64,000 nt of DNA from Rhodospirillaceae bacterium (GTDB lineage Bacteria; Pseudomonadota; Alphaproteobacteria; Rhodospirillales; Rhodospirillaceae), in NCBI GenBank assembly GCA_947476695.1, contig CANJRD010000003.1:248001-312000 (forward strand), in the 5' to 3' direction. The notes under the pieces are model-generated. The model ran no database searches and was not told the DNA's origin. It worked only from the letters and a program-made list of their open reading frames with translations. Shown in pieces: positions 54,309-63,536 of this stretch. Position numbers and translations under genes: made by a program. Position 1 is the first letter of the stretch. Each line of letters starts with the position of its first letter.

Positions 54309-54765
54309 TACACACCCCACTACGCTCCAGACGCGCACACCGACGCCGCATACGTTCGCGGGCGCCGGCTTTTCTCAGACCGGGTGCTAGATCGAGACCA
54401 ATCTACACTGTGACGTGGCTCGCCACATGGTTGTAGATTGGGATCGTCTCCCTAGGTACGCACGACTGCCTGGAGTCTTTGCGACTCTCTTGGCCGGGCC
54501 CCAACGGAGCCTAGTATCGACTCGCACAGAGTGGCCGAAATTATCGTGGAGGTTCAACCAACTAATCCGGCAGTCTGGTGAAATTCTAAATCGGGAGTGG
54601 GATTATAATAGTCACTTCGGCAATCAGAGCGGGAGCCCAAGCGAAACGTGCCACGACGGCGTGTCAATCGTCCGCCGACACTCCTCGAGCCGATCAAGCT
54701 TTCACGCGCAGCGGCTCACGCCCGCTGGGTAACAGCGCCATGTGAAACGTCAGTGACGACGTGCG
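54309..54765. other. 457-bp gap with nested inverted repeat, locally AT-richer
   Basis: Between the HTH gene start and the dienelactone hydrolase end. Apart from the inverted repeat at 54398-54441, I see no gene, RNA or terminator with a T-run. The part from about 54535 to 54620 is clearly richer in A and T than the surroundings. Confidence 0.6.
54398..54441. promoter_or_regulatory. Nested inverted repeat upstream of the HTH gene
   Basis: Outer arms CCAATCTACA (54398-54407) and TGTAGATTGG (54432-54441) are a perfect 10-bp inverted repeat. Inside it lies a second perfect one, GTGGC/GCCAC (54415-54419, 54422-54426). Flanking GAGA and TCTC extend the symmetry with a bulge. It lies 90-133 bp upstream of the HTH start codon and is far too symmetric for chance; operator or structured leader RNA are both possible. 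Confidence 0.5.
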
Positions 54766-55557
54766 TCAGGTCTTCAGATGCATTTCGAGGAATTTGAAGG
54801 ACCGTTCATACGCGAGATCGGCGCCAGCCTTGTCGTAGGTGACTTGCTCGACATTCTCGAACGCATGCCCGGCACCGGGGTAAATGTGCAACTCTACCTG
54901 GGGATGCTTCGCGCGGATGCTTTCGACGGCCGTCATAGGCACGATCCTATCGGCATCTCCGAAATGCAGGATGGTCGGGCACCTTGGATTCTGGTCGTTG
55001 AGGTCGGCCGCGATGTGGCTGCCGTAGAAGTTCACCTGGGCCGGCCATTCGCTGCGCGCGCCCGTGCGCCACGCCCAGCTGCCGCCGGTGCAGAAGCCCG
55101 AGATCGCCACAGTCCCCTTGGGTCCCGCGGCTTCTTTCGCCGCGTCAATGTCGGCGTAAAGCAGGTCCGGGTTCAGCGACATGTAGGCCTGGTTACCCGC
55201 CACAGTGTCGTTGTAGGCGAAGGTCAGGTTTTTCTTGATCCGGTCGTAAAGGGCTGGGGCCACGCAGGTGAAGCCTGCGGCGGCCCAGCGTTCGCAGACC
55301 GCGGCCATATGGGTCGTGCGGCCGTAAATGGCATGCAAGCTCACAACGGCCCCCTTGGGCTTACCCACAGGGGTGGCCTTCCACAGGGCCATTTTGTGCC
55401 CCCCCGCCGATGTGACCTCGATCTCAACCGCTTTCGGATTGGCGTCGGCTGCGGTTGCCGATAGGCTCGGGAGGCCGGCAGCCACAGTGCCGCCGGCGAG
55501 CGCGAGCAGTCTGCGACGCTTGATGTTCTGGGGGAGCAGCGCATCCGGAAAAGCCAT
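54766..55557 (-). CDS. Exported dienelactone hydrolase family protein
   Basis: 263 residues. A Tat-like signal (KRRRLLALAGGTVAAGLPSLSATAADA) precedes an alpha/beta hydrolase with a Cys nucleophile as in dienelactone hydrolases (GFCTGG), Asp in HFGDADRIVP and His in YPGAGHAF. The N-terminal GAVVSLHAIYGRTTHM is the usual strand before the oxyanion site. ATG 55557 follows GAGGTGG. Divergent from the Tat cupin gene across a 158-bp region with a 17-bp palindrome. Confidence 0.87.
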   Translation of the reverse strand: MAFPDALLPQNIKRRRLLALAGGTVAAGLPSLSATAADANPKAVEIEVTSAGGHKMALWKATPVGKPKGAVVSLHAIYGRTTHMAAVCERWAAAGFTCVAPALYDRIKKNLTFAYNDTVAGNQAYMSLNPDLLYADIDAAKEAAGPKGTVAISGFCTGGSWAWRTGARSEWPAQVNFYGSHIAADLNDQNPRCPTILHFGDADRIVPMTAVESIRAKHPQVELHIYPGAGHAFENVEQVTYDKAGADLAYERSFKFLEMHLKT

Positions 55558-55599
55558 CGGCCACCTCGTCGTTGGGAAGGCGTGAATTCTGCGCCAAAC

Positions 55600-55616
55600 A
55601 TTCCCGGCACGGGAAT
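55600..55616. promoter_or_regulatory. 17-bp palindrome between divergent genes, candidate operator
   Basis: ATTCCCG GCA CGGGAAT is a perfect 7-bp inverted repeat with a 3-bp centre, placed midway between the dienelactone hydrolase (start 55557) and the cupin gene (start 55716). Size and position suit a dimeric regulator controlling both genes. Confidence 0.5.
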
Positions 55617-55715
55617 AGCCAATGAACTGAAGAATCACGAGGCGGTTACGCGGACACTGCGCCGCATCGCACAATGACGTACAAGCGAACGACGAACACA
55701 AGCGGAGGAAAATCT

Positions 55716-57098
55716 ATGTCTAGCTCTGAAGCTCTGAAGAATTCGCGCCGCAAGGCGCTGCAAGGTTTGGTTGGCGCCGGCGCGCTGCCTCTGATGGGTC
55801 GCTTGTTCAACGAAGACGGAACCTTCCTGCCCTCCGCTCTGGCGCAGGGCGTGAACTCCAGCGTCGGTCCCGGGCAGGGCGGGGTCACTCACGAAACCGG
55901 TGCAAGCACTCAAGTCGTCCAGTTCGCCGAATGGGAACAGGCTCAACAGGGTTCAGAGGCCACCGACGCGCGCAACCGCATCGCCCAAGGCCCCGCCGTC
56001 GCCAAAGCCCCGGCGACCGCATCGCGCTATGAGGCGAAAGCCTTCGCCTTCCCGACCGGCACCGTGCGCGTTCTCACTTGGAAGAAGGGCACGCCGGTGT
56101 TGCACCAGGTGACCTTCGAGACCGAGATCTTCGTGCTGCAAGGCACCATCGAGGTCGGCCCGCTGTTCGGCCACAAGGGCAAGAAAGTCACCCTCCGCAC
56201 GGGCGACGCCATGACCATGCCCGCTGGCGTAATTCGCAATGCCAAGACCACTGAAGACACAATTCTTTTCCAGGCGTTCGTCGGCGCGTTCAAAACCAAT
56301 CCGAAGTCGCAGGTTCTTTACGGCAAGGACGTCAAGGCAATCGATGGCGCCGCGCAGCCCGGCAGTCCGAAGTTCAAAGTGAAGCGCTACGTCTTCGACG
56401 GCTTCTCGATCCGCCACATTACGATGCCGAAGGGCGTAGTGAGCGATCCGACCGAAAAAGCGGCACATGAACGTTTCGTCTATGTTCACAGCGGCCACAT
56501 GCGCCGGTTAGAAGGTGGCCAAACCTACGACGTGCACGGCGGCGATGCCTTCCGCGAGAAGCCCGAAGTCCCCGGGGGCTGGGAAGTGCTGGAACCCTCG
56601 GTGTTCCTGATTGTGGATGCGCCGTCCAACCCCGCGACCTATGCCCCGAGCCAAGTGGCGCCGAAGGGTCCCGGGAAGCATCTGCACGCGATGCTGATCG
56701 ATGACAACAACCGGTCTTATTCCGGCTTCGTCACCATCGCTTTGAAGGCCGCCAGCGAAACCGAATCCTTCAGCGAGAAGCAGGCTGGTCTGTACTGGCG
56801 CCTGGGCCCTCGCCCACAGATCGTGAACACGGCGCGCTCCAGCCGGAACTACGTTAGCGACGCCGGTCCCTATGAGATGCATGTCGGCGGCGAGCCGCAC
56901 TTCGTCGGCCTGATGGCCGGGCATCTGGAAAGCACGCACCAGGACGGCAGCGTGTGGCGTTTCGCCCCGGGCGACTTCAACTTCGTGCTGCCGGGCGCAC
57001 TGCACCACAGCAGCTACTTCAGCAACGTTCCGGGCGTGATGTTCAACCTGTTCCTGCCGGGCACGGCAGCCGACACGGAAGTTCCGAAGTTCAAATAA
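55716..57098 (+). CDS. Tat-exported multi-cupin protein
   Basis: 460 residues. Twin-arginine N-terminus NSRRKALQGLVGAGALP. Three cupin-like beta segments: about 128-180 (HQVTFETEIFVLQGTIEVGP..., GDAMTMPAGVIRN), about 250-300 (RFVYVHSGHMRRLEGGQTYDVHGGDAFREKP), and a last part ending GDFNFVLPGALHHSS. These folds bind metals and act as dioxygenases, isomerases or binding proteins; the catalytic His/Glu pattern is partial, so no reaction is given. Good GGAGG site. Divergent from the dienelactone hydrolase, suggesting a shared catabolic job. Confidence 0.75.
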   Translation: MSSSEALKNSRRKALQGLVGAGALPLMGRLFNEDGTFLPSALAQGVNSSVGPGQGGVTHETGASTQVVQFAEWEQAQQGSEATDARNRIAQGPAVAKAPATASRYEAKAFAFPTGTVRVLTWKKGTPVLHQVTFETEIFVLQGTIEVGPLFGHKGKKVTLRTGDAMTMPAGVIRNAKTTEDTILFQAFVGAFKTNPKSQVLYGKDVKAIDGAAQPGSPKFKVKRYVFDGFSIRHITMPKGVVSDPTEKAAHERFVYVHSGHMRRLEGGQTYDVHGGDAFREKPEVPGGWEVLEPSVFLIVDAPSNPATYAPSQVAPKGPGKHLHAMLIDDNNRSYSGFVTIALKAASETESFSEKQAGLYWRLGPRPQIVNTARSSRNYVSDAGPYEMHVGGEPHFVGLMAGHLESTHQDGSVWRFAPGDFNFVLPGALHHSSYFSNVPGVMFNLFLPGTAADTEVPKFK

Positions 57099-57114
57099 CC
57101 ATCTCGCGTTTGAT

Positions 57115-57139
57115 CGCTCAGGCCCTCAGGGCCTGAGCG
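57115..57139. terminator. Perfect 11-bp hairpin at the convergent gene ends
   Basis: CGCTCAGGCCC, loop TCA, GGGCCTGAGCG. On the minus strand the loop is the TGA stop codon of the peptide-binding protein gene. No T-run follows on either side, so it may act as a bidirectional factor-dependent terminator or protect 3' ends. Confidence 0.55.
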
Positions 57140-58616
57140 TCAGGCGCTCGTAGCCGATGGTCCCGAACACTTCCTGGTAGTTCATGACCTTCGGGCTGAG
57201 GCCGTCGAGACCGGCTGGCTCGAACAACAGGACCGATGCGGCCTGTTCCTGCGTGCGATCGAGAATCTTGCGTACCACGTCGCGACGGCGATTGTCGTCG
57301 AAGGTCGATTTCGCTTCGGCGATAAGAGGCATCACCGCATCATCGCAGTACCACGGATGCGTCCAGGCGCAGGAATGAAGCCGATAGGGCCATAGAGTGT
57401 CGCCGGTCGGCAGCACCTCATACTCGAGCCCGAAGGCTTCTGCCTGCCACGTGCCCTGGCGTACGTTACGCACGATCTGCGGCCACGGCACGGGACGGAT
57501 TTCCATCCTCACGCCCACCTGCGACAGATTACGGGCCACCTGCTCCATGATCGCCGCCATGTCTGCGCCGCCGGCATTGTTCATCTCGTAAGTGAACGCG
57601 AAGCCGTTGGGATAGCCGGCCTCGGCCAGAAGCGCCTTCGCCTTCTTCGGGTCAAAGGGATAGGCCTTGATCTCCGGATCGTAGTCTGGATTGGCCCGCG
57701 CAGCCGGTTGGCTGGCGGGCGGTACGCGATCATGCAGGATCGTCGACGCGATCCCTTGCCGGTCGATGGCGTAGTTCAGAGCCTGACGCACGCGCACGTC
57801 CTTGAACGGCGAGTTCGGCAGCAAGGTATTCAGCGCCATCACGTCCACCGCCGAGACCGGCCGCTGATAGATCGCATAGCCGTTGCGCATCAGTGTCTCG
57901 ATGTTGTCAGGCCCTACATCCGAAGCGATATCGATACGATTCGACATCAGCGCCTGAATGCGCGCCGTCACCAACGGCAGGTTCAGGATTTCCAGGCGGT
58001 CGGTTCTGGGCGCACGCCAGGAATTCTTGAACGCGGTCAGTGTGACGCGCGCGGTCGTCCAATTCTCGACAATGAAAGGTCCGGTGCCGACCGGCGCTTT
58101 GACGAATCCCGCGTGGCCCACTTTCTTCCAGTACGCGGGCGGAACAATCGGAATGATCGCCATCCGCCGCGTGAATGCCGGATCCGGATTTGTCGTCTTG
58201 AACTCGACCGTGAGCTTATCGATCGCACGCACCGAGGCGATGTTCTGGACTTCGGCCGCGGTGATCAGCGTGCGTGCTTCGGGCGATTTCGGAAACATAT
58301 AGGACACCACGACGGCATCCGCGGACAGGGGCTCGCCGTTAGAGAAGGTGATCCCCGGCTTCAGCGTCACCACCCAGGTGTTCGGATCGACATTGCGCCA
58401 ACTGGCGGCGAGTGCGGGACGCGGACGCAGATCGAGGCCGAGTTCGGCCAGCGTGTCATATACGGCGCGCGTGCTCAGCAGCGAAGCGCGGGCCGTGGCA
58501 TCGAACGGGTCGGCATTGCTGGGTGGAAACGACGGCAGGCCGATGCGCACGGTCGCGGCCTCGGCGCCACCGCCGAGCAAAAGAGCCGCCACCAGAATGC
58601 CACAGAGCCGAAGCAT
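57126..58616 (-). CDS. Peptide/oligopeptide ABC substrate-binding protein
   Basis: 496 residues, periplasmic solute-binding protein of family 5 (DppA/OppA type). Signal peptide LCGILVAALLLGGGAEA. Landmarks: NTWVVTLKPGITFSNGEPLSADAVVVSY, FKDVRVRQALNYAIDRQGIASTIL, PFDPKKAKALLAEAGYPNGF. Ligand unknown. No permease or ATPase genes are nearby, so it works with components encoded elsewhere, or has another role. The FAD monooxygenase gene lies upstream on the same strand, 10 bp away, likely one transcript. Confidence 0.9.
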   Translation of the reverse strand: MLRLCGILVAALLLGGGAEAATVRIGLPSFPPSNADPFDATARASLLSTRAVYDTLAELGLDLRPRPALAASWRNVDPNTWVVTLKPGITFSNGEPLSADAVVVSYMFPKSPEARTLITAAEVQNIASVRAIDKLTVEFKTTNPDPAFTRRMAIIPIVPPAYWKKVGHAGFVKAPVGTGPFIVENWTTARVTLTAFKNSWRAPRTDRLEILNLPLVTARIQALMSNRIDIASDVGPDNIETLMRNGYAIYQRPVSAVDVMALNTLLPNSPFKDVRVRQALNYAIDRQGIASTILHDRVPPASQPAARANPDYDPEIKAYPFDPKKAKALLAEAGYPNGFAFTYEMNNAGGADMAAIMEQVARNLSQVGVRMEIRPVPWPQIVRNVRQGTWQAEAFGLEYEVLPTGDTLWPYRLHSCAWTHPWYCDDAVMPLIAEAKSTFDDNRRRDVVRKILDRTQEQAASVLLFEPAGLDGLSPKVMNYQEVFGTIGYERLTLRP

Positions 58617-58626
58617 CGACGTCTCG

Positions 58627-59850
58627 TCAGTCTATAGCGGCAGCACGCCGCACACCCTCGAACATCGAGGACTTTAGCAGATAAGCCTTCATCCGCGCAC
58701 GGTCGCCGGTAATGGCCTTCATATCGTCCATGATCTCACGCCGCTTGACCGGATCGGTCTCCCGCATGCGGGAGCGGTTTCGATCAGATTGCATCAAAAT
58801 CTCATCGTAGGCGACAGGCCGGCGGCGGCGCTCGTAGAGGTCCAAGCGCTCAATTGGGGCGCCGTCTTTCAGGATCGCGGTTAGCTGCTCCGCCAGGCTG
58901 AAAGCGTCATGCAGCCCGCCATTCAGACCCATGCCGCCGGACGGGCTGTTGATGTGGGCGGCATCGCCCGCCAGAACGATCCGGCCGTTGCGGTAATGCG
59001 GCACGATGCGCATGTGCACGACATAGGACCGTTTCTCGATCACCTCGTAACCCTTCGGATTGGGCACGATCTCCTGGAGGCTGGCCTCGATGGCCTCGGG
59101 CGTGAGCTGATCCTCCAGCGGCACGTTCTCGCGCGGGAACAGACCGACGCGCCACACGGCCGGCACCCGCAGCAGGCTGAAGTGGCTGCCGGGGCTCCAG
59201 CAGTAGGAGACGACGGAGATATCTTCGAGATGTTCGTGAAACGGGAACGGGGTGGTGGCGATGATCGTGGTGCCGGGATAGGTGCTGCCCTCAAGCTTGA
59301 GACCCGCGCTCTTACGTACGCTGCCGCGCACGCCGTCACAGCCGACGACATAGCTTGCGCGCAATGTCTCAATGCCGCTTTCAGTCTCGATATCGACCTC
59401 AGCGCTTTGATCGTCCTGCCGCACGGCGACTACAGGGCTGGAATAACGGATGGAGACATTACCGCGTTTGCCAGCTTGCCCGGTCAGCAGGTTGGACAAC
59501 TTCCACTGCTCGCATTGAAGGCGATAGGGATAGCGGGTCTCGTCCGCCAGCACGGACATATCGAACACTGCGCGCTCGCCGCTGGGATGCCAACGCAACT
59601 GCCAGGTGGGGCAGATCATGCCTTTGGCGATGAGCGCATCGGTCAAACCGAGCCGCTCCAACATCTCCAAGGTCGGCGGATGAAAGGTGGATGCCCGCAA
59701 ATCGGTCGCGGTGACGGTACCGGCTTCGAGCAGCATCGTGTCGATGCCCGCCTCGCCCAGAAGGTTCGTCAGGCACAGGCCGACGGGCCCTCCCCCCACG
59801 ACGATCACTTCGGCGTGCTTTGCCGACCCCGCGCCCATCGCCACCGTCAC
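58627..59850 (-). CDS. FAD-dependent aromatic monooxygenase
   Basis: 407 residues. Flavoprotein hydroxylase of the PheA/TfdB/UbiH class: dinucleotide site GGGPVGLCLTNLLGEAGI, the NADPH/FAD motif GCDGVRGSVRKSAG, and the second FAD site LAGDAAHINSPSGGMGLNGG. It should hydroxylate an aromatic ring using NAD(P)H and O2. Upstream of the binding-protein gene, consistent with uptake and attack of one compound; substrate not known. Confidence 0.9.
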   Translation of the reverse strand: MTVAMGAGSAKHAEVIVVGGGPVGLCLTNLLGEAGIDTMLLEAGTVTATDLRASTFHPPTLEMLERLGLTDALIAKGMICPTWQLRWHPSGERAVFDMSVLADETRYPYRLQCEQWKLSNLLTGQAGKRGNVSIRYSSPVVAVRQDDQSAEVDIETESGIETLRASYVVGCDGVRGSVRKSAGLKLEGSTYPGTTIIATTPFPFHEHLEDISVVSYCWSPGSHFSLLRVPAVWRVGLFPRENVPLEDQLTPEAIEASLQEIVPNPKGYEVIEKRSYVVHMRIVPHYRNGRIVLAGDAAHINSPSGGMGLNGGLHDAFSLAEQLTAILKDGAPIERLDLYERRRRPVAYDEILMQSDRNRSRMRETDPVKRREIMDDMKAITGDRARMKAYLLKSSMFEGVRRAAAID

Positions 59851-60046
59851 GTTACGTTCTCCAAATATAGGTGGCGCATCAGCCGACTGGCCGACGGCGC
59901 GAAGGGTACGTGTAAGATATCCGCGAAATCAACTCGATATCGGTGAAAGTCCACGGCATGATTCAGCATCGCGATGCGCGGATACTTCCCAGACTGTGCG
60001 CGCATTGTACGATAGTTCCGCCGTCATAACCGACAGAGTATGTCCC

Positions 60047-62107
60047 ATGCGCCGTCACCTGTTTCGAGCCGCCTCCATCGCGCTGATCGCCGCTGCTGCA
60101 ATCTCAACGGCACAGGCTCAGCAGACCACCTCCGCCAAGCTGGGCACCTGGGGCGTCGACTTGGCCAACATGGATCGCAGCGTCGCGCCGGGGGAAGACT
60201 TCTTCTCCTACGTGAACGGCGCCTGGGTACGTACGGCGACCATCCCGCCGGATCGCGGACGCTTCGGCGCCTTCGACGAATTACGCATCCTCTCTGAGGA
60301 GCGCTCACGCGACATCGTTGAGGAATTGATCACAAAGGCCGACGCCGCGCTCTCCACGGAAGAGCGCAAGCTGCGCGATCTGTATGCTGGCTATATCGAT
60401 GTGGCCGGCATCGAGGCGCGCGGCATAGCGGCGGCCAAACCGGACCTCGACCGCATTGCCGCCCTCAAGAGTCTGGACGATGTGGCGCGCGCGATGGGAT
60501 CGCGACGTGTGTCGTCCGGCAGTCCATTCAGCGTCGGCATCGGCGTGAACGACAAGAACGCCGACGAGTATGTCGTCCGGCTCTACCAGGCCGGGCTCGG
60601 CATGCCGGATCGCGACTATTACCTGCGCGACGACAAGGCGCTCGCGGCCACACGCGAGGCTTATGAGAAGCATCTCGCCACCGTGCTCAAGATGCTCGGC
60701 CTCGACAATGTCGAAGTACGCGCAAAGGCGGTCTATGACCTGGAACACCAGATGGCGGAAGCGCATTGGGCTAATGCCGAGCGGCGCGAAGCCGAGAAGA
60801 TGTTCAATCCGATGCCGATGTCGGAACTGCAAAAACTCGCGCCCGGTTTCCCGTGGCCGGCGTACTTCAAAGCCGCTGGTATCACGCCACGCAAAGGCAA
60901 AACAGAGCGGCAGGTTATCGTGTCGGAAAAGTCGGCTTTCCCGAAGCTGGCCGCGATCTTCGCCGAAACGCCAGTCGCGGTATGGCGCGATTACATGACG
61001 CTGCACTACGTCCATAACTATGCATCGGTATTGCCAAAGGCCTTCGATGAGGAGGATTTCGACTTCTACGGCAAGACGCTGCAGGGCAATGCCCAACAGC
61101 TCGACCGCAAGGTGCGCGCGGCGCGACTTGTTGACCGCGTGCTTGGCGAGGCGTTGGGCAAGATTTACGTCGCGCGCCACTTCCCGCCGGAAGCGAAGGC
61201 GAAAGCAGAACAACTCGTCGCCAACCTTCTCAAAGTATACGAGGACGACATTCGCGTCCTACCCTGGATGACCGAAACCACGCGCCAAAAGGCACTGATC
61301 AAGCTGCATAAGTTCACGCCCCATATCGGCTATCCCGACAAGTGGCGCGACTATGCAGCGTTGGAGATCAAGCGCGACGACCCGTTGGGCAACCTGCACC
61401 GTAATGCGCTGTTCAACTGGAACCGCAACCTGAAACGCATCGATCAGAAGACCGACCGCACAGAGTGGTTCATGTCGCCGCCGACTGTGAATGCCTACTA
61501 CGAAAGCAGCTTCAACGTGATCGTGTTCCCGGCCGCGATCCTGCAGCCGCCGTTCTTCGATCCGAACGCCGACGACGCGGTGAACTACGGCGGCATCGGC
61601 GCGGTGATCGGCCATGAGATCAGCCACGGTTTCGACGATCAGGGCTCGAAATACGATGGCGACGGCAAGCTTGAAAATTGGTGGACCGTCGAAGACCGCG
61701 CCTCGTTCGAGAAAGCCACCAAGGCGCTTGGTCAGCAGTACAACAGTTATGAAGCGCTGCCGGGCCTGCATGTGAACGGCGCCTTCACGATGGGCGAGAA
61801 CATCGCCGATCTCTCCGGCATTTCCGTGGCCCTGAAGGCCTATCACCTCTCGCTCGGCGGCAACCCTGCCCCGTTGCGCGACGGCCTGACAGGCGATCAA
61901 CGGTTCTTCCTCTCGTTTGGCCAGATTTGGCGCACCAAGGTCCGCGAGAACACGCTGCGTCAGCAAATCCTGACGGATGCGCATTCGCCGGGAAATTTCC
62001 GCGTGATCGGCCCGACGCGCAACGTCGACGCCTGGTACGACGCCTTCGGGATCAAGCCGACGGACAAGTACTATCTCGCCCCGGCCGATCGCGTGCGGCT
62101 GTGGTGA
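60047..62107 (+). CDS. Exported M13-family metallopeptidase (PepO-like)
   Basis: 686 residues. Signal peptide (ASIALIAAAAISTAQA). Neprilysin/PepO family zinc endopeptidase: NAYYESSFNVIVFPAAILQPPFF, zinc site HEISHGFDDQG (near 522-532), ENIADLSG (near 583) with the third ligand Glu, and the C-terminal PDxxPxW-like end. Probably cuts peptides in the periplasm. ATG 60047 starts at the signal peptide. Divergent from the monooxygenase, 196 bp apart. Confidence 0.93.
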   Translation: MRRHLFRAASIALIAAAAISTAQAQQTTSAKLGTWGVDLANMDRSVAPGEDFFSYVNGAWVRTATIPPDRGRFGAFDELRILSEERSRDIVEELITKADAALSTEERKLRDLYAGYIDVAGIEARGIAAAKPDLDRIAALKSLDDVARAMGSRRVSSGSPFSVGIGVNDKNADEYVVRLYQAGLGMPDRDYYLRDDKALAATREAYEKHLATVLKMLGLDNVEVRAKAVYDLEHQMAEAHWANAERREAEKMFNPMPMSELQKLAPGFPWPAYFKAAGITPRKGKTERQVIVSEKSAFPKLAAIFAETPVAVWRDYMTLHYVHNYASVLPKAFDEEDFDFYGKTLQGNAQQLDRKVRAARLVDRVLGEALGKIYVARHFPPEAKAKAEQLVANLLKVYEDDIRVLPWMTETTRQKALIKLHKFTPHIGYPDKWRDYAALEIKRDDPLGNLHRNALFNWNRNLKRIDQKTDRTEWFMSPPTVNAYYESSFNVIVFPAAILQPPFFDPNADDAVNYGGIGAVIGHEISHGFDDQGSKYDGDGKLENWWTVEDRASFEKATKALGQQYNSYEALPGLHVNGAFTMGENIADLSGISVALKAYHLSLGGNPAPLRDGLTGDQRFFLSFGQIWRTKVRENTLRQQILTDAHSPGNFRVIGPTRNVDAWYDAFGIKPTDKYYLAPADRVRLW

Positions 62108-62108
62108 G

Positions 62109-63407
62109 CTAGTCTTCGAGAATGCGGCTTTCGCGCCGCGTCTCGGGCATCATAACGACCGCCACGAAGGCGACGGCAAGAACGGCCGACGCGTAGATGT
62201 AAAATCCGCTTTCCATCCCTTCGGCCTTGAACCATAGGGCAACGTATTCTGCCGTGCCGCCGAAGATGGCGTTTGCGATAGCGTAGGGAAATGCGACCCC
62301 CAGGGACCGGATCGCCGTGGGGAACAACTCGGCCTTCACGACCGCGCTAACGGACGTATAGCCGGCCTGCAGGAACATGCCTGCGCAGATCAGCATCACC
62401 GCCGCGCTGACGACGTGAGCCTCGGCGATGGCATGCATCAGCGGCCATGTAATCAACGCGCCGCCGCCGAAGGCCATGAACAGCACCGGCTTGCGGCCGA
62501 CCTTGTCCGACACCCAGCCGAGAAACGGCTGTAAGGCGCAGAAAATACATAGGCTGATCGCGCTGATCTCGGTCGCGACATCGCGCGAGAATCCGGAGGT
62601 GTTCGACAGGAACTTCTGCATGTACGTCGTGTAGATGTAGAAGGCCAACGATCCGCCCGCGGTCAAACCCAGGATGGTCAACGTCTCGCGCGGGTAGGCC
62701 AGGAACACCGCCCGCGTACTTCCGCGCGGTACGTCGGTCGACGCCGCCTGGGTGAACGACGGGCTTTCCACCATGCGGCTGCGGATCACGTAGGCCACCA
62801 CCGCCAGCACGGCGCCGATGACAAAGGGCACGCGCCAGCCCCATGATTCCATCGCTTCGGCCGAGAGGGCATGCTGCAGGGCGATCAGCACGGCCAGCGC
62901 CACCAGCTGACCGCCGATCAACGTGACGTAGTTGAAGCTCGACCAGAAGCCGCGATAGGCGCGTCCTGCCACCTCGCTCATGTAGGTCGCACTGGTGCCG
63001 TACTCGCCGCCAAGCGCCAGCCCTTGGACGACGCGCGCGATCAGCAAAATGATCGGTGCGGCGATGCCGATCTGCTCAGCGCCCGGCGTCGCGGCAATCG
63101 CCAGCGTGCCGACGCACATCACGATCACGGAGACCTTCAGCGCCGCCTTGCGTCCCACCCGGTCGGCGTAACGCCCCAGCAGCCACGCCCCGACCGGCCG
63201 CGCGAAGAAGCCCACCGCGAAGACTGCCGCGGCTTGGAGCAATTGGGCCGTTTGATCGCCCTTGGGAAAGAAGACGGGCGCGAAATACAGCGCCGCCGCC
63301 GAGTAGGTATACCAATCGAACCACTCAACCAGATTCCCGATCGAGCCCGCCAGAATCGCGCTCAAACGCGCCATGGTCGTTGTCGGCGTCGCCATCGTTT
63401 CCCCCAT
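62109..63407 (-). CDS. MFS transporter, metabolite:H+ symporter (KgtP/ShiA-like)
   Basis: 432 residues with twelve membrane helices. N-terminal GNLVEWFDWYTYSAAALYFAPVFFP and GRYADRVGRKAALKVSVIVM are characteristic of the MHS subfamily, which takes up dicarboxylates and related acids with protons. EYGTSATYMSEVAGRAYRGFWSSF is also diagnostic. Ligand unknown. AAGGAG lies 7 nt before ATG 63407. Convergent with the M13 gene. Confidence 0.92.
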   Translation of the reverse strand: MGETMATPTTTMARLSAILAGSIGNLVEWFDWYTYSAAALYFAPVFFPKGDQTAQLLQAAAVFAVGFFARPVGAWLLGRYADRVGRKAALKVSVIVMCVGTLAIAATPGAEQIGIAAPIILLIARVVQGLALGGEYGTSATYMSEVAGRAYRGFWSSFNYVTLIGGQLVALAVLIALQHALSAEAMESWGWRVPFVIGAVLAVVAYVIRSRMVESPSFTQAASTDVPRGSTRAVFLAYPRETLTILGLTAGGSLAFYIYTTYMQKFLSNTSGFSRDVATEISAISLCIFCALQPFLGWVSDKVGRKPVLFMAFGGGALITWPLMHAIAEAHVVSAAVMLICAGMFLQAGYTSVSAVVKAELFPTAIRSLGVAFPYAIANAIFGGTAEYVALWFKAEGMESGFYIYASAVLAVAFVAVVMMPETRRESRILED

Positions 63408-63536
63408 CGCCCCTCTCCTTGTAGCGCACCGGTGAGGCCGGCGATAACCCCATACGAATATTGTGGATTTTCAAACCTGCGGGATTTCATCAAACGGCGA
63501 TGGACGCAGGCGCCCAAAACGGCCACCTAAGGCCCC

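Noticed and set aside
54415-54732. 105-codon reading frame in the 457-bp gap
   Set aside because: GTG start, no ribosome site, poor composition and overlap with the inverted repeat; no recognisable protein.
59687-60046. Long N-terminal extension of the M13 peptidase
   Set aside because: The signal peptide begins at 60047, and the extension overlaps the divergent monooxygenase gene.
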